A stretch of DNA of 15,063 nucleotides from an uncultured Collinsella sp. (GTDB lineage Bacteria > Actinomycetota > Coriobacteriia > Coriobacteriales > Coriobacteriaceae): positions 1 to 15,063 of the forward strand of contig URBM01000033.1 in assembly GCA_900545995.1 (NCBI GenBank), written 5' to 3'. A program made the position numbers and the translations under genes. This document shows, one piece after another, positions 6,571 to 12,648 of this stretch. How positions within the stretch are numbered: the first letter of the stretch is position 1; every line of letters starts with the position of its first letter. Under the pieces are notes generated by a model. That model saw nothing but the letters and a program-made list of their open reading frames with translations, was not told where the DNA came from and searched no databases.

Positions 6571-7305
6571 CTACTTGAGGCTGGTGGCGATGATGGGGCG
6601 GTTGAGGGCTGCCTCGAAGCGATCTGCCATCGTGGGGTCGCTGAGCGTGTCGACTTGGTTGAGCATGATACGGGCATTGTTGAGGTTCAGCATCCGCAGC
6701 CCGGCATTGAGCACCTGGGCGACGCGCTCGGGCGTGGCGATGTCGGTGAGCTCGCAGCCGCAACGCTCGCAAAAGAGCTCGGGGCGGTGGACGGCTTCGT
6801 TGATGGGCTTGCTGAGCCCCGAGGCGCCGACGAGCCAGATGACGTTGGCCGTGCCGGCGGGAACGACCGGCTCCCACGGGGCATGCGCCTTGAGCGGGAG
6901 CCGCTTGCTGCCGTCCGCCTCGGCCAGGACGTAGTCAAAGCGCTGCGCCAGCTGGTCGAGCGGCTCGGCAGGGGAGGAGAGTTTGCCCGTCTCCGGGTCC
7001 AAAACGCCCGCCTGGCAGATACTTCCGCGGCTCATGCCCGCGCATGCCTCGCAGGTGCAACCGGGGACATGCGAGGCGCCCGGCTTCCAAGGCGCGGCGT
7101 CCAGGCGACGATTCGACCCGTCCCATGGCACGCCGGCAACGGGAAGCATATGCGTGGTGGTGCAGAGGAGCACGCGGCCGCCAGCGCGCATGAGCTCAAG
7201 ACCCAGCGTTTTGAGCAACGTCGACTTGCCGCCGCTGCCGATAATCGCGGTAATGCCCGGCTCGATCCTGAGCGCCGAGGCAAGATTGCCGCTAACCGTT
7301 TCCAT
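6571..7305 (-). CDS. yqeC: YqeC, selenium-dependent molybdenum hydroxylase maturation protein
   Basis: This 244-residue protein reads leftward from ATG 7305-7303 to TAG at 6571. A P-loop-like IIGSGGKSTLL is at residues 21-31, LCTTTHMLP at 47-55 and the family hallmark EADGSKRLPLKAHAP at 129-143. YqeC is a putative nucleotide-binding factor that co-occurs with selenium-dependent molybdenum hydroxylases; its chemistry is unresolved. An unusual feature is two cysteine clusters, C83/C85/C88/C97 and C179/C182/C184, which could form a metal site. The gene is divergent from yqeB across a short AT-rich promoter region and convergent with the amidohydrolase gene, with the palindromic repeat at its 3' end. 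The ribosome binding site is weak (GGCGGTG upstream of the ATG). Confidence 0.87.
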   Translation of the reverse strand: METVSGNLASALRIEPGITAIIGSGGKSTLLKTLGLELMRAGGRVLLCTTTHMLPVAGVPWDGSNRRLDAAPWKPGASHVPGCTCEACAGMSRGSICQAGVLDPETGKLSSPAEPLDQLAQRFDYVLAEADGSKRLPLKAHAPWEPVVPAGTANVIWLVGASGLSKPINEAVHRPELFCERCGCELTDIATPERVAQVLNAGLRMLNLNNARIMLNQVDTLSDPTMADRFEAALNRPIIATSLK

Positions 7306-7370
7306 CTGTTCACCGCCGTATAATACTGTGATAATAAATAATCATCAGAGTAGCGGTCGAACCGCTTTTG
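7306..7370. promoter_or_regulatory. Divergent promoter region of yqeC and yqeB with a palindrome
   Basis: An AT-rich island (7317-7346) stands out from the GC-rich surroundings. On the plus strand a consensus TATAAT lies at 7319-7324; on the minus strand TATTAT is read from 7325 to 7320, so one box could serve both directions. No strong -35 is visible on either strand. A perfect inverted repeat, AGCGGT-CGA-ACCGCT (7352-7366), is followed by TTTT (7366-7369). It lies downstream of the plus-strand -10 and could be an operator or a small attenuator hairpin. Confidence 0.5.
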
Positions 7371-7407
7371 CTCTGCTCAAACCGTAGCACAGGGAGGTGC
7401 CCCGGGA

Positions 7408-8202
7408 ATGCTCGTTTATGTTCGCGGCGCCGGCGATATCGCCACGGGTGTCGCCGCTCGCTTGGTGCACGCCGGCGTGTCGGTCGTTATGGCCGATATC
7501 GCGGTTCCCACGTGCATCCGCCGCACAATCAGTTTTTGCGAGGCTATTCGTCTGGGCGAGGTCCAGGTCGAGGGCATTCGCGCTCGCTTGGCGCAGACGC
7601 CGGCAGAGGCGCTCGAGATTACCCAAGCGGGGGATGTTGCCGTCGTGGTGGACCCTCAGGCCAAGATGCTCGATGAGCTTAAACCCGCGGCTGTGGTCGA
7701 CGCGATTCTGGCCAAGCGCAACCTGGGCACCACGCGCGACATGGCGCCTACCGTCATCGCCGTGGGGCCGGGCTTTACCGCGCCGGTCGATTGCGACGCC
7801 GTGGTCGAGACCATGCGCGGGCATTTTTTGGGCCGTGTCATTACCCAGGGCTCGCCCCAGCCCAACACGGGCGTGCCGGGCGTGATCGCCGGCTATGGCA
7901 AGGAGCGCGTTATCCACAGCCCCGCCGCCGGCGTGTTTCGGTCCGACCGCGCAATCGGCGACATCGTGAGCGCCGGAGACGTGATTGGCTACGCGGACGA
8001 TACGCCCATGTGCACGCAGATCGATGGCTGTCTGCGCGGGCTTTTGGCGAACGGCGTGCGGGTGACTGAGGGCTTTAAATGCGCCGATGTCGATCCGCGC
8101 GGCGATGCCAGCTATATCAACTACATTTCGGACAAGGCGACGTCGGTCGGCGGCGGCGTGCTCGAGGCACTCGCTATGCTCACCGATATCTTTAGAGGAT
8201 AG
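7408..8202 (+). CDS. yqeB: YqeB (EF2563-type) selenium-dependent molybdenum hydroxylase system protein
   Basis: This 264-residue protein carries an N-terminal Rossmann-like start, VRGAGDIATGVAARL (residues 5-19). The C-terminal part includes PAAGVFRSDRAIGDIV and DVDPRGDAS, typical of EF2563/YqeB proteins. The length matches the short EF2563 form rather than the longer E. coli YqeB. Family members always travel with selenium-dependent molybdenum hydroxylases and are thought to help insert or make the selenium-containing cofactor; the reaction is not established. GGGAGG (7392-7397) precedes ATG 7408. The next gene starts 9 bases after the stop, so the two form an operon. The hydroxylase subunits themselves are not in this window. 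Confidence 0.88.
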   Translation: MLVYVRGAGDIATGVAARLVHAGVSVVMADIAVPTCIRRTISFCEAIRLGEVQVEGIRARLAQTPAEALEITQAGDVAVVVDPQAKMLDELKPAAVVDAILAKRNLGTTRDMAPTVIAVGPGFTAPVDCDAVVETMRGHFLGRVITQGSPQPNTGVPGVIAGYGKERVIHSPAAGVFRSDRAIGDIVSAGDVIGYADDTPMCTQIDGCLRGLLANGVRVTEGFKCADVDPRGDASYINYISDKATSVGGGVLEALAMLTDIFRG

Positions 8203-8211
8203 AAGGCGGCA

Positions 8212-9255
8212 ATGGGAAAGCTCGATGTTGTGAATGCGGCGCTTGTCGCCCTGCGTGCTGGCGAGATGTGCGAGCTCGTGGTCGTGGCCGGCACGGCGGG
8301 GTCGTCGCCGCGCGGCGTGGGCGCCTGGATGGCCGTCTTTGCCGACGGTAGCCAGGCGGGCACCATCGGCGGCGGCAAGATCGAGCTCTTTGCGCTGGAC
8401 GAGGCGCGAGAGCTGCTGGCCGCGGGGCAATCGCGTCTGGTCCGCTACACCATGGGCAGCGAGAACTCCGATACCGGCATGATCTGCGGCGGAGCCATTT
8501 GCCTGTGCTATCTGCATCTGGATGCGACCCAGGCACCGTTGTTCCAGGAAATTGCCGACGTCTTGGCCTTTCGGCACATCGGCGACTTCGTCATCGACTT
8601 TGAACCGTTTATCGCGAGCGCGCTCGAGGGCGATGTGGCCGAGTACCATGGCGAGGAATCGCGCCGCACCATTGCGGGCTGCCCCGGGCTTTCGCTGGTG
8701 GAGGAGGGGAGTAAGGTCACCTACACCAACGCGGCCTCTGAGATTCCTCCCGCGCACATCGAGACGCTCTGCCCCGAGGGGCTGACCTATATCTTTGGCT
8801 GCGGCCACGTGGGCGCCGCGACGGCGCGGGTGCTCACGGCGGCGGGCTTTGCCGTCGTGGCGTGCGACGACCGCCCCGGCACGCTGACCCCCGATTGGGT
8901 GCCCGGTGTCTACGACCGTCGTCTGGTCGACTACAAGAACCTGAGCAAGCAGTGCCCCATCGGCCTGCGCGATCTGGTGGTCGTCGCCACAGCGGGGCAC
9001 AAGTCCGATATCGACGTGGTGATTCAGGCCATGCGTGCCAAGCCTGCCTACCTGGGCTGTCTGGGTTCGCGCCGCAAGACGGCCTTTGTGCGCGCCCGCC
9101 TGGAGCAGGAAGGCTTTACGCAGGACCAGATCGACGAGCTGCACCTTCCGATCGGCGTTGCCATCGAGGCCGAGGACCCCGAGGAGATCGCCATCTCCAT
9201 CGCCGCCGAGATGATCCACCTGCGCCGCACCAAACTCGTCCCCCGCAAGCGCTAA
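8212..9255 (+). CDS. xdhC: XdhC/CoxI family molybdenum hydroxylase maturation protein
   Basis: This 347-residue two-domain protein shows the XdhC/CoxI N-terminal domain with GSSPRGVGAWM (residues 30-40), GTIGGGKIE (50-58) and GMICGGAICLC (89-99). A Rossmann domain follows with YIFGCGHVGAATA (193-205) and DDRPG (219-223), then LGCLGSRRKT (281-290) and a closing HLPIGVAIEAEDPEEIA. XdhC proteins bind molybdenum cofactor, deliver it to xanthine dehydrogenase-type apoenzymes and support its sulfuration; here selenation may be relevant, given the yqeB and yqeC neighbours. It is probably translated in an operon with yqeB (GAAGG upstream of ATG 8212). The gene ends just before palindromic repeat copy 2, whose T run may end its transcript. 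Beyond that repeat the ribosomal operon begins. Confidence 0.9.
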   Translation: MGKLDVVNAALVALRAGEMCELVVVAGTAGSSPRGVGAWMAVFADGSQAGTIGGGKIELFALDEARELLAAGQSRLVRYTMGSENSDTGMICGGAICLCYLHLDATQAPLFQEIADVLAFRHIGDFVIDFEPFIASALEGDVAEYHGEESRRTIAGCPGLSLVEEGSKVTYTNAASEIPPAHIETLCPEGLTYIFGCGHVGAATARVLTAAGFAVVACDDRPGTLTPDWVPGVYDRRLVDYKNLSKQCPIGLRDLVVVATAGHKSDIDVVIQAMRAKPAYLGCLGSRRKTAFVRARLEQEGFTQDQIDELHLPIGVAIEAEDPEEIAISIAAEMIHLRRTKLVPRKR

Positions 9256-9273
9256 TCGCATCCCCACCAATAA

Positions 9274-9338
9274 GTTGCGGTGAAATACGGATTGTTTAAG
9301 CCTGTTAGGCCGCCCAACAGTCCCTATTTCACCGCAAC
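9274..9338. repeat. 65-nt palindromic repeat, copy 2
   Basis: The arms 9274-9297 and 9316-9338 pair with one true mismatch and one T-G wobble. An inner hairpin is GCCT (9300-9303) with AGGC (9307-9310). It is identical in length to copy 1 at 6488-6552 and almost identical in the arms, while the core differs but keeps TTAGG at the same offset. TTTTT at 9342-9346 follows four bases after the right arm, so this copy could act as a rho-independent terminator for yqeB-xdhC. Confidence 0.9.
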
Positions 9339-9566
9339 TGCTTTTTGGGACCCATTTGTGCGGGGGAGTTGTGGAGTTGTGCAGGCAGACGAGGTTTTTC
9401 TGGAAATACGCTCCCGATGCGCGTATAGTACCGATTGTTTTGTCGGCTCCTGCTGCGTCGAGTCCAAACCGCGAAATGCCATGAGCGGCGCGGATGCAGC
9501 CAGGAGGCACGAGGACAACCCATCGTGGCCACGCCCCGTGCTTAAAACCCCAAGAAGGAGTGAACA
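9339..9566 (+). other. Non-coding leader region upstream of rplE
   Basis: No credible gene is seen here. The region contains a tandem GAGTTGTG pair (9366-9373 and 9374-9381), the candidate promoter at 9401-9429, a perfect 10-base palindrome CGTGGCCACG (9524-9533) and GCACG/CGTGC arms (9507-9511 with 9537-9541) that enclose it. The ribosome binding site AAGGAG (9555-9560) is strong. No remnant of rplX, the usual upstream gene, was recognised. The arms could form a leader hairpin for ribosomal-protein feedback, but no specific S8-type site was identified. Confidence 0.5.
9401..9429 (+). promoter_or_regulatory. Candidate promoter for the rplE operon
   Basis: TGGAAA (9401-9406, four of six to the -35 consensus) and TATAGT (9424-9429, five of six to the -10) are separated by 17 bases. 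The implied transcript starts near 9436 and has a leader of about 130 bases before rplE. A local promoter is expected here because the usual upstream S10/spc genes are missing. Confidence 0.55.
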
Positions 9567-10124
9567 ATGGCAGAAGAGAAGTATGTGCCGCGTCTGAAGA
9601 CCAAGTACAACAACGAGGTCAAGCAGCAGCTTCAGGACAAGTTCCAGTACGAGAACGTCATGATGATCCCCAAGTTTGAGAAGATCGTCGTGAACATGGG
9701 TGTCGGCGAGGCCGCTACCGATTCCAAGGCCATCGACGGTGCCGTGCGCGACCTGCGCGCCATCACCGGCCAGCAGCCGATGATCACCCGTGCCCGCAAG
9801 TCCATCGCTACCTTCCGCCTGCGCGCCGGTATGCCGATCGGCTGCAAGGTTACCCTGCGTGGCGACCGTATGTGGGAGTTCTTCGATCGTCTGACCTCCG
9901 TCGCGATCCCCCGTATCCGCGACTTCCGCGGCATCTCCGCCAAGAGCTTCGACGGCCGTGGTAACTTCTCCATGGGCGTCACCGAGCAGCTCATCTTCCC
10001 CGAGATCGACTTCGACTCCGTCGATCACCAGCGTGGTATGGACATCACTTTCGTGACCACCGCCAACACCGATGAGGAGGCCAAGGCCCTTCTGGACGCC
10101 TTCGGTTTCCCGTTCAAGAAATAG
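9567..10124 (+). CDS. rplE: 50S ribosomal protein L5
   Basis: This 185-residue protein binds 5S rRNA in the central protuberance of the large subunit. The typical start PRLKTKYNNEV, the KIVVNMGVGEA segment, TRARKSIATFRLRAGMPIG and the DFRGIS and GNFSMGVTEQ motifs are all present, and the length is standard. ATG 9567 has AAGGAG six bases upstream. It is the first ribosomal gene here: rplX and rplN, which precede it in nearly all bacteria, are replaced by a promoter region, a palindromic repeat and xdhC. A hairpin follows in the 79-base gap before the S14 gene. Confidence 0.97.
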   Translation: MAEEKYVPRLKTKYNNEVKQQLQDKFQYENVMMIPKFEKIVVNMGVGEAATDSKAIDGAVRDLRAITGQQPMITRARKSIATFRLRAGMPIGCKVTLRGDRMWEFFDRLTSVAIPRIRDFRGISAKSFDGRGNFSMGVTEQLIFPEIDFDSVDHQRGMDITFVTTANTDEEAKALLDAFGFPFKK

Positions 10125-10142
10125 GTTCACCTGCCCTATAAG

Positions 10143-10166
10143 CGCCGTTCCCATAAGGGGGCGGCG
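10143..10166 (+). promoter_or_regulatory. Hairpin between rplE and the S14 gene
   Basis: CGCCGTTCCC (10143-10152) pairs with GGGGGCGGCG (10157-10166) over 10 bp, including two T-G wobbles, with the loop ATAA. TTT follows directly (10167-10169). It resembles a weak terminator, and its position within an essential operon suggests partial attenuation, mRNA processing or ribosomal-protein feedback. Confidence 0.6.
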
Positions 10167-10203
10167 TTTGGGGCGAACAATACTCTATGTGAGGAGGATA
10201 TAA

Positions 10204-10389
10204 GTGGCTAAGACATCGATGATCGTCAAGTGCAATCGCAAGCAGAAGTTCTCTACTCGTGAGTACACGCGCTGCCAGCGCTGCGGCCGTCCGCACTCTG
10301 TGTACCGCAAGTTCGGCCTGTGCCGTGTCTGCTTCCGCGAGCTTGCACTCAAGGGCGAGCTTCCCGGCGTTAAGAAGGCCAGCTGGTAA
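10204..10389 (+). CDS. rpsN: 30S ribosomal protein S14, type Z (zinc-binding)
   Basis: This 61-residue short S14 has the four zinc-ligand cysteines C24, C27, C40 and C43 (CQRC and CRVC) and the closing ELPGVKKASW. It belongs to the head of the small subunit. The C+ (type Z, also called rpsZ) form depends on zinc; some genomes carry a second, cysteine-free copy elsewhere, which cannot be judged here. The start is GTG at 10204 with a strong GAGGAGG (10191-10197). It lies in the standard position between rplE and rpsH. Both flanking gaps are unusually long for this operon and contain hairpins. Confidence 0.96.
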   Translation: MAKTSMIVKCNRKQKFSTREYTRCQRCGRPHSVYRKFGLCRVCFRELALKGELPGVKKASW

Positions 10390-10444
10390 GTCACTATCAG
10401 CGTTTCAAGCATCAGTTTGGAACAGGGAAAACGCGCTAAAAAGG

Positions 10445-10467
10445 CTTTGCCGTTAAGGGCGGCGAAG
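10445..10467 (+). promoter_or_regulatory. Hairpin between the S14 gene and rpsH
   Basis: CTTTGCCG (10445-10452) pairs with CGGCGAAG (10460-10467) over 8 bp, one pair being T-G, with a 7-base loop. The 119-base gap is otherwise without a recognisable gene. It may be a processing or translational-feedback element (S8 is a known spc regulator in E. coli); no S8-binding consensus was verified. Confidence 0.45.
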
Positions 10468-10508
10468 AACCAAGAGCACGTGTTCATCAAGAACGAAGGA
10501 GAATCTGT

Positions 10509-10907
10509 ATGAACCTTACAGACCCGATCGCAGATATGCTTACGCGCATCCGTAACGCTAACTCTGTGAACAAGGCCACGGTCTCCATGCCGAGCAGCAA
10601 GAAGCTCGTCGAGATCGCTCGTGTTCTGCACGAGGAGGGCTACATCGAGGGCTACGATGTCGAGGACACCGTTCCCCAGAAGACTCTGCACATCACGCTT
10701 AAGTATGGTCCCAAGAAGGCTAAGGTCATCAACGGCATTCGCCGCATTTCCAAGCCGGGCCTGCGTAAGTACACCGGCGTTGCCGACATGCCCCGCGTCC
10801 GCGGTGGCCTTGGTACCGCCATTATTTCCACCAGCCATGGCGTCATGACCGACCGCGATGCTCGCAAGCACAACGTCGGCGGCGAGATCATCGCTTACGT
10901 CTGGTAA
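10509..10907 (+). CDS. rpsH: 30S ribosomal protein S8
   Basis: This 132-residue protein has the standard start TDPIADMLTRIRNA (residues 4-17) and the S8 signature STSHGVMTDRDARKHN (107-122), ending GGEIIAYVW. It binds helix 21 of 16S rRNA and in E. coli represses the spc operon by binding its mRNA. AAGGAGA (10496-10502) precedes ATG 10509. The position between S14 and L6 is canonical. The upstream gap with a hairpin is a candidate place for autoregulation, which is inference. Confidence 0.97.
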   Translation: MNLTDPIADMLTRIRNANSVNKATVSMPSSKKLVEIARVLHEEGYIEGYDVEDTVPQKTLHITLKYGPKKAKVINGIRRISKPGLRKYTGVADMPRVRGGLGTAIISTSHGVMTDRDARKHNVGGEIIAYVW

Positions 10908-10940
10908 TTCGCTCGGTAGGTAGAAGGAAAGGAGATCACC

Positions 10941-11477
10941 GTGTCTCGTATCGGTAATAAGCCTGTCCAGATTCCCGCCGGAGTCGAAGTGGCAGTCAAC
11001 GGCAACAACGTTGTCGTCAAGGGCCCCAAGGGCCAGCTCGAGCTCGATGTCTTTGAGAAGCTCGCTATCAACGTCGAGGACAACGTCCTCACCGTTTCCC
11101 GTCCCGACGACGAGCGTGAGACCCGTGCCCGCCACGGCCTCACCCGCGCCCTCATCCACAACATGGTTGTTGGCGTTTCCGAGGGCTTCGAGAAGAAGCT
11201 CGAGCTCGCCGGCGTCGGTTACCGCGTGCAGCAGAAGGGCAAGAACCTCGAGTTCTCCCTGGGCTTCTCGCACCCCGTGATCGTCGAGGCTCCCGAGGGC
11301 ATCACCTTCGAGGTTCCCGACAACACCCACGTGAACGTCAAGGGTATCAACAAGCAGCAGGTCGGTCAGATCGCCGCTGAGATCCGCGGCCATCGTCCTC
11401 CCGAGCCTTACAAGGGCAAGGGTATCCACTACGTTGGCGAGCACATCCGCCGCAAGCTGGGTAAGGCCGCCAAGTAG
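10941..11477 (+). CDS. rplF: 50S ribosomal protein L6
   Basis: This 178-residue protein has the usual L6 start SRIGNKPVQIPAGVEV and the C-terminal signature PPEPYKGKGIHYVGE, followed by a basic tail. L6 sits near the sarcin-ricin loop of the large subunit and helps factor binding. The start is GTG 10941 with AAAGGAG directly upstream (10928-10934). Two repeated L6 domains of normal length are implied by the size. A 33-base gap separates it from rpsH; a perfect hairpin follows it before rplR. Confidence 0.97.
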   Translation: MSRIGNKPVQIPAGVEVAVNGNNVVVKGPKGQLELDVFEKLAINVEDNVLTVSRPDDERETRARHGLTRALIHNMVVGVSEGFEKKLELAGVGYRVQQKGKNLEFSLGFSHPVIVEAPEGITFEVPDNTHVNVKGINKQQVGQIAAEIRGHRPPEPYKGKGIHYVGEHIRRKLGKAAK

Positions 11478-11502
11478 TCGTAACCGACTCACTCGCATAA
11501 GA

Positions 11503-11524
11503 CCAGCACCCCGTCAGGTGCTGG
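11503..11524 (+). promoter_or_regulatory. Perfect hairpin between rplF and rplR
   Basis: CCAGCACC (11503-11510) and GGTGCTGG (11517-11524) form a perfect 8-bp stem with loop CCGTCA. The T run TTTTT at 11536-11540 comes 11 bases later, too far for a standard terminator. Probably an attenuation or RNA-processing element within the operon. Confidence 0.55.
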
Positions 11525-11552
11525 CAAGATCAACCTTTTTAGGAGTTTACGT

Positions 11553-11921
11553 ATGAACAAGCATAAGGCGAAGCTGGAAGGCCTCAAGCGTCGTCAGCGT
11601 CGTGTTCGCGGCAAGGTCTCGGGTACCTCCGAGCGTCCGCGTCTTCGCGTGACCCGTACTAACGCCAACATCTATGCCCAGATCATCGACGACAGCAAGG
11701 GCTCCAGCCTGACGCTCGTCTCTGCCTCGACCCTCGAGGCCGAGTTTAAGGGCACCCACACCTCGAACAAGGAGGCTGCGGAGAAGGTCGGTCAGCTCGT
11801 TGGCAAGCGCGCCATCGAGGCCGGCATCACCAAGGTCGCCTTCGATCGCGGTGGCCGTATCTACCATGGCCGCGTCAAGGCCCTCGCCGACGGTGCTCGT
11901 GCCGCCGGTCTCGAGTTCTAG
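11553..11921 (+). CDS. rplR: 50S ribosomal protein L18
   Basis: This 122-residue protein has the basic N terminus KRRQRRVRGKVSGTSERPRL and the L18 signature VAFDRGGRIYHGRVKALADG near the C terminus. It binds 5S rRNA next to L5. TAGGAG (11540-11545) precedes ATG 11553. Its stop overlaps the ribosome binding site of rpsE, which points to coupled translation. Confidence 0.97.
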   Translation: MNKHKAKLEGLKRRQRRVRGKVSGTSERPRLRVTRTNANIYAQIIDDSKGSSLTLVSASTLEAEFKGTHTSNKEAAEKVGQLVGKRAIEAGITKVAFDRGGRIYHGRVKALADGARAAGLEF

Positions 11922-11935
11922 GAGGTATGTAGCAC

Positions 11936-12460
11936 ATGGCTCGTAATCAGAAGCAGCAGCGCGAGGCCTCCGAGTTCGAGGAGCGCGTCGTTTACATCAA
12001 CCGCGTGTCGAAGACCGTCAAGGGTGGTCGTCGCATGAGCCTCGTCGCTCTCGTCGTCGTTGGCGACGGCAAGGGCAACGTCGGCGTTGGCATGGGCAAG
12101 TCCGCTGAGGTGCCCATGGCCATCTCCAAGGCGTCTCTCGATGCCAAGAAGAACATGTTCCACGTGCCGGTGACCGATCAGGGCACCATCCCGCACGAGG
12201 TTCTCGGCCACTTTGGTGCCGGCCGCATCATCATCAAGCCCGCTGTCGAGGGTACCGGCGTTATCGCCGGCGGCGCTGTGCGTCCCCTCTTCGAGCTTGC
12301 TGGCATCAAGAACGTCCTGTCCAAGTCCCTCGGTACCGACAACGGCCTCAACATCATCAAGGCTGCCGTCGAGGGCCTCAAGGAGCTCTCCAGCCCTGAG
12401 GACGTCGCGGCTCGCCGTGGCCTGACGGTCTCCGAGATGTTCGTCGGTAAGGAGAACTAA
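11936..12460 (+). CDS. rpsE: 30S ribosomal protein S5
   Basis: This 174-residue protein has the S5 double-stranded RNA-binding signature region RMSLVALVVVGDGKGNVGVG (residues 33-52) and the second-domain motif with AVRPLFELAGI. It acts in decoding accuracy and mRNA unwinding at the entry site. The ribosome binding site AGGAGGT (11920-11926) overlaps the rplR stop. The next gene begins two bases after its TAA, so rpsE and rpmD are almost certainly coupled. Confidence 0.97.
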   Translation: MARNQKQQREASEFEERVVYINRVSKTVKGGRRMSLVALVVVGDGKGNVGVGMGKSAEVPMAISKASLDAKKNMFHVPVTDQGTIPHEVLGHFGAGRIIIKPAVEGTGVIAGGAVRPLFELAGIKNVLSKSLGTDNGLNIIKAAVEGLKELSSPEDVAARRGLTVSEMFVGKEN

Positions 12461-12462
12461 GC

Positions 12463-12645
12463 ATGGCTGACACCATCAAGATCAAGCAGGTCCGCAGCAC
12501 CAACGGTTGCAAGCAGGACCAGGTCCGTACTGTCCGTGCCCTCGGTCTCCACAGGATCCGCGAGGTTCGCGAGATTGCTGACAACGAGTCCGTCCGCGGC
12601 ATGATCTTCAAGGTCAAGCACCTTGTCGAGATTGTAGAGGAGTAG
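12463..12645 (+). CDS. rpmD: 50S ribosomal protein L30
   Basis: This 60-residue short bacterial L30 shows IKIKQVRSTNGCKQDQVRTV at the N terminus, the LGLHRIREVREI core and the GMIFKVKHLVEIVE end. It is bounded by rpsE (2-base gap) and rplO (3-base gap), the canonical order. The ribosome binding site (GTAAGGAG, 12448-12455) lies inside the end of rpsE. Confidence 0.96.
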   Translation: MADTIKIKQVRSTNGCKQDQVRTVRALGLHRIREVREIADNESVRGMIFKVKHLVEIVEE

Positions 12646-12648
12646 CAA

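Noticed and set aside
9339..9566. Remnant of rplX upstream of rplE
   Set aside because: No frame in this stretch gives recognisable L24 sequence, so a decayed copy is not supported.
7345..9567. A very long open frame on the minus strand opposite yqeB and xdhC
   Set aside because: It lies antisense to two well-supported genes, has low-complexity G/A/V/R-rich translation and no family motifs; it follows from the GC-rich codon pattern of the plus-strand genes.
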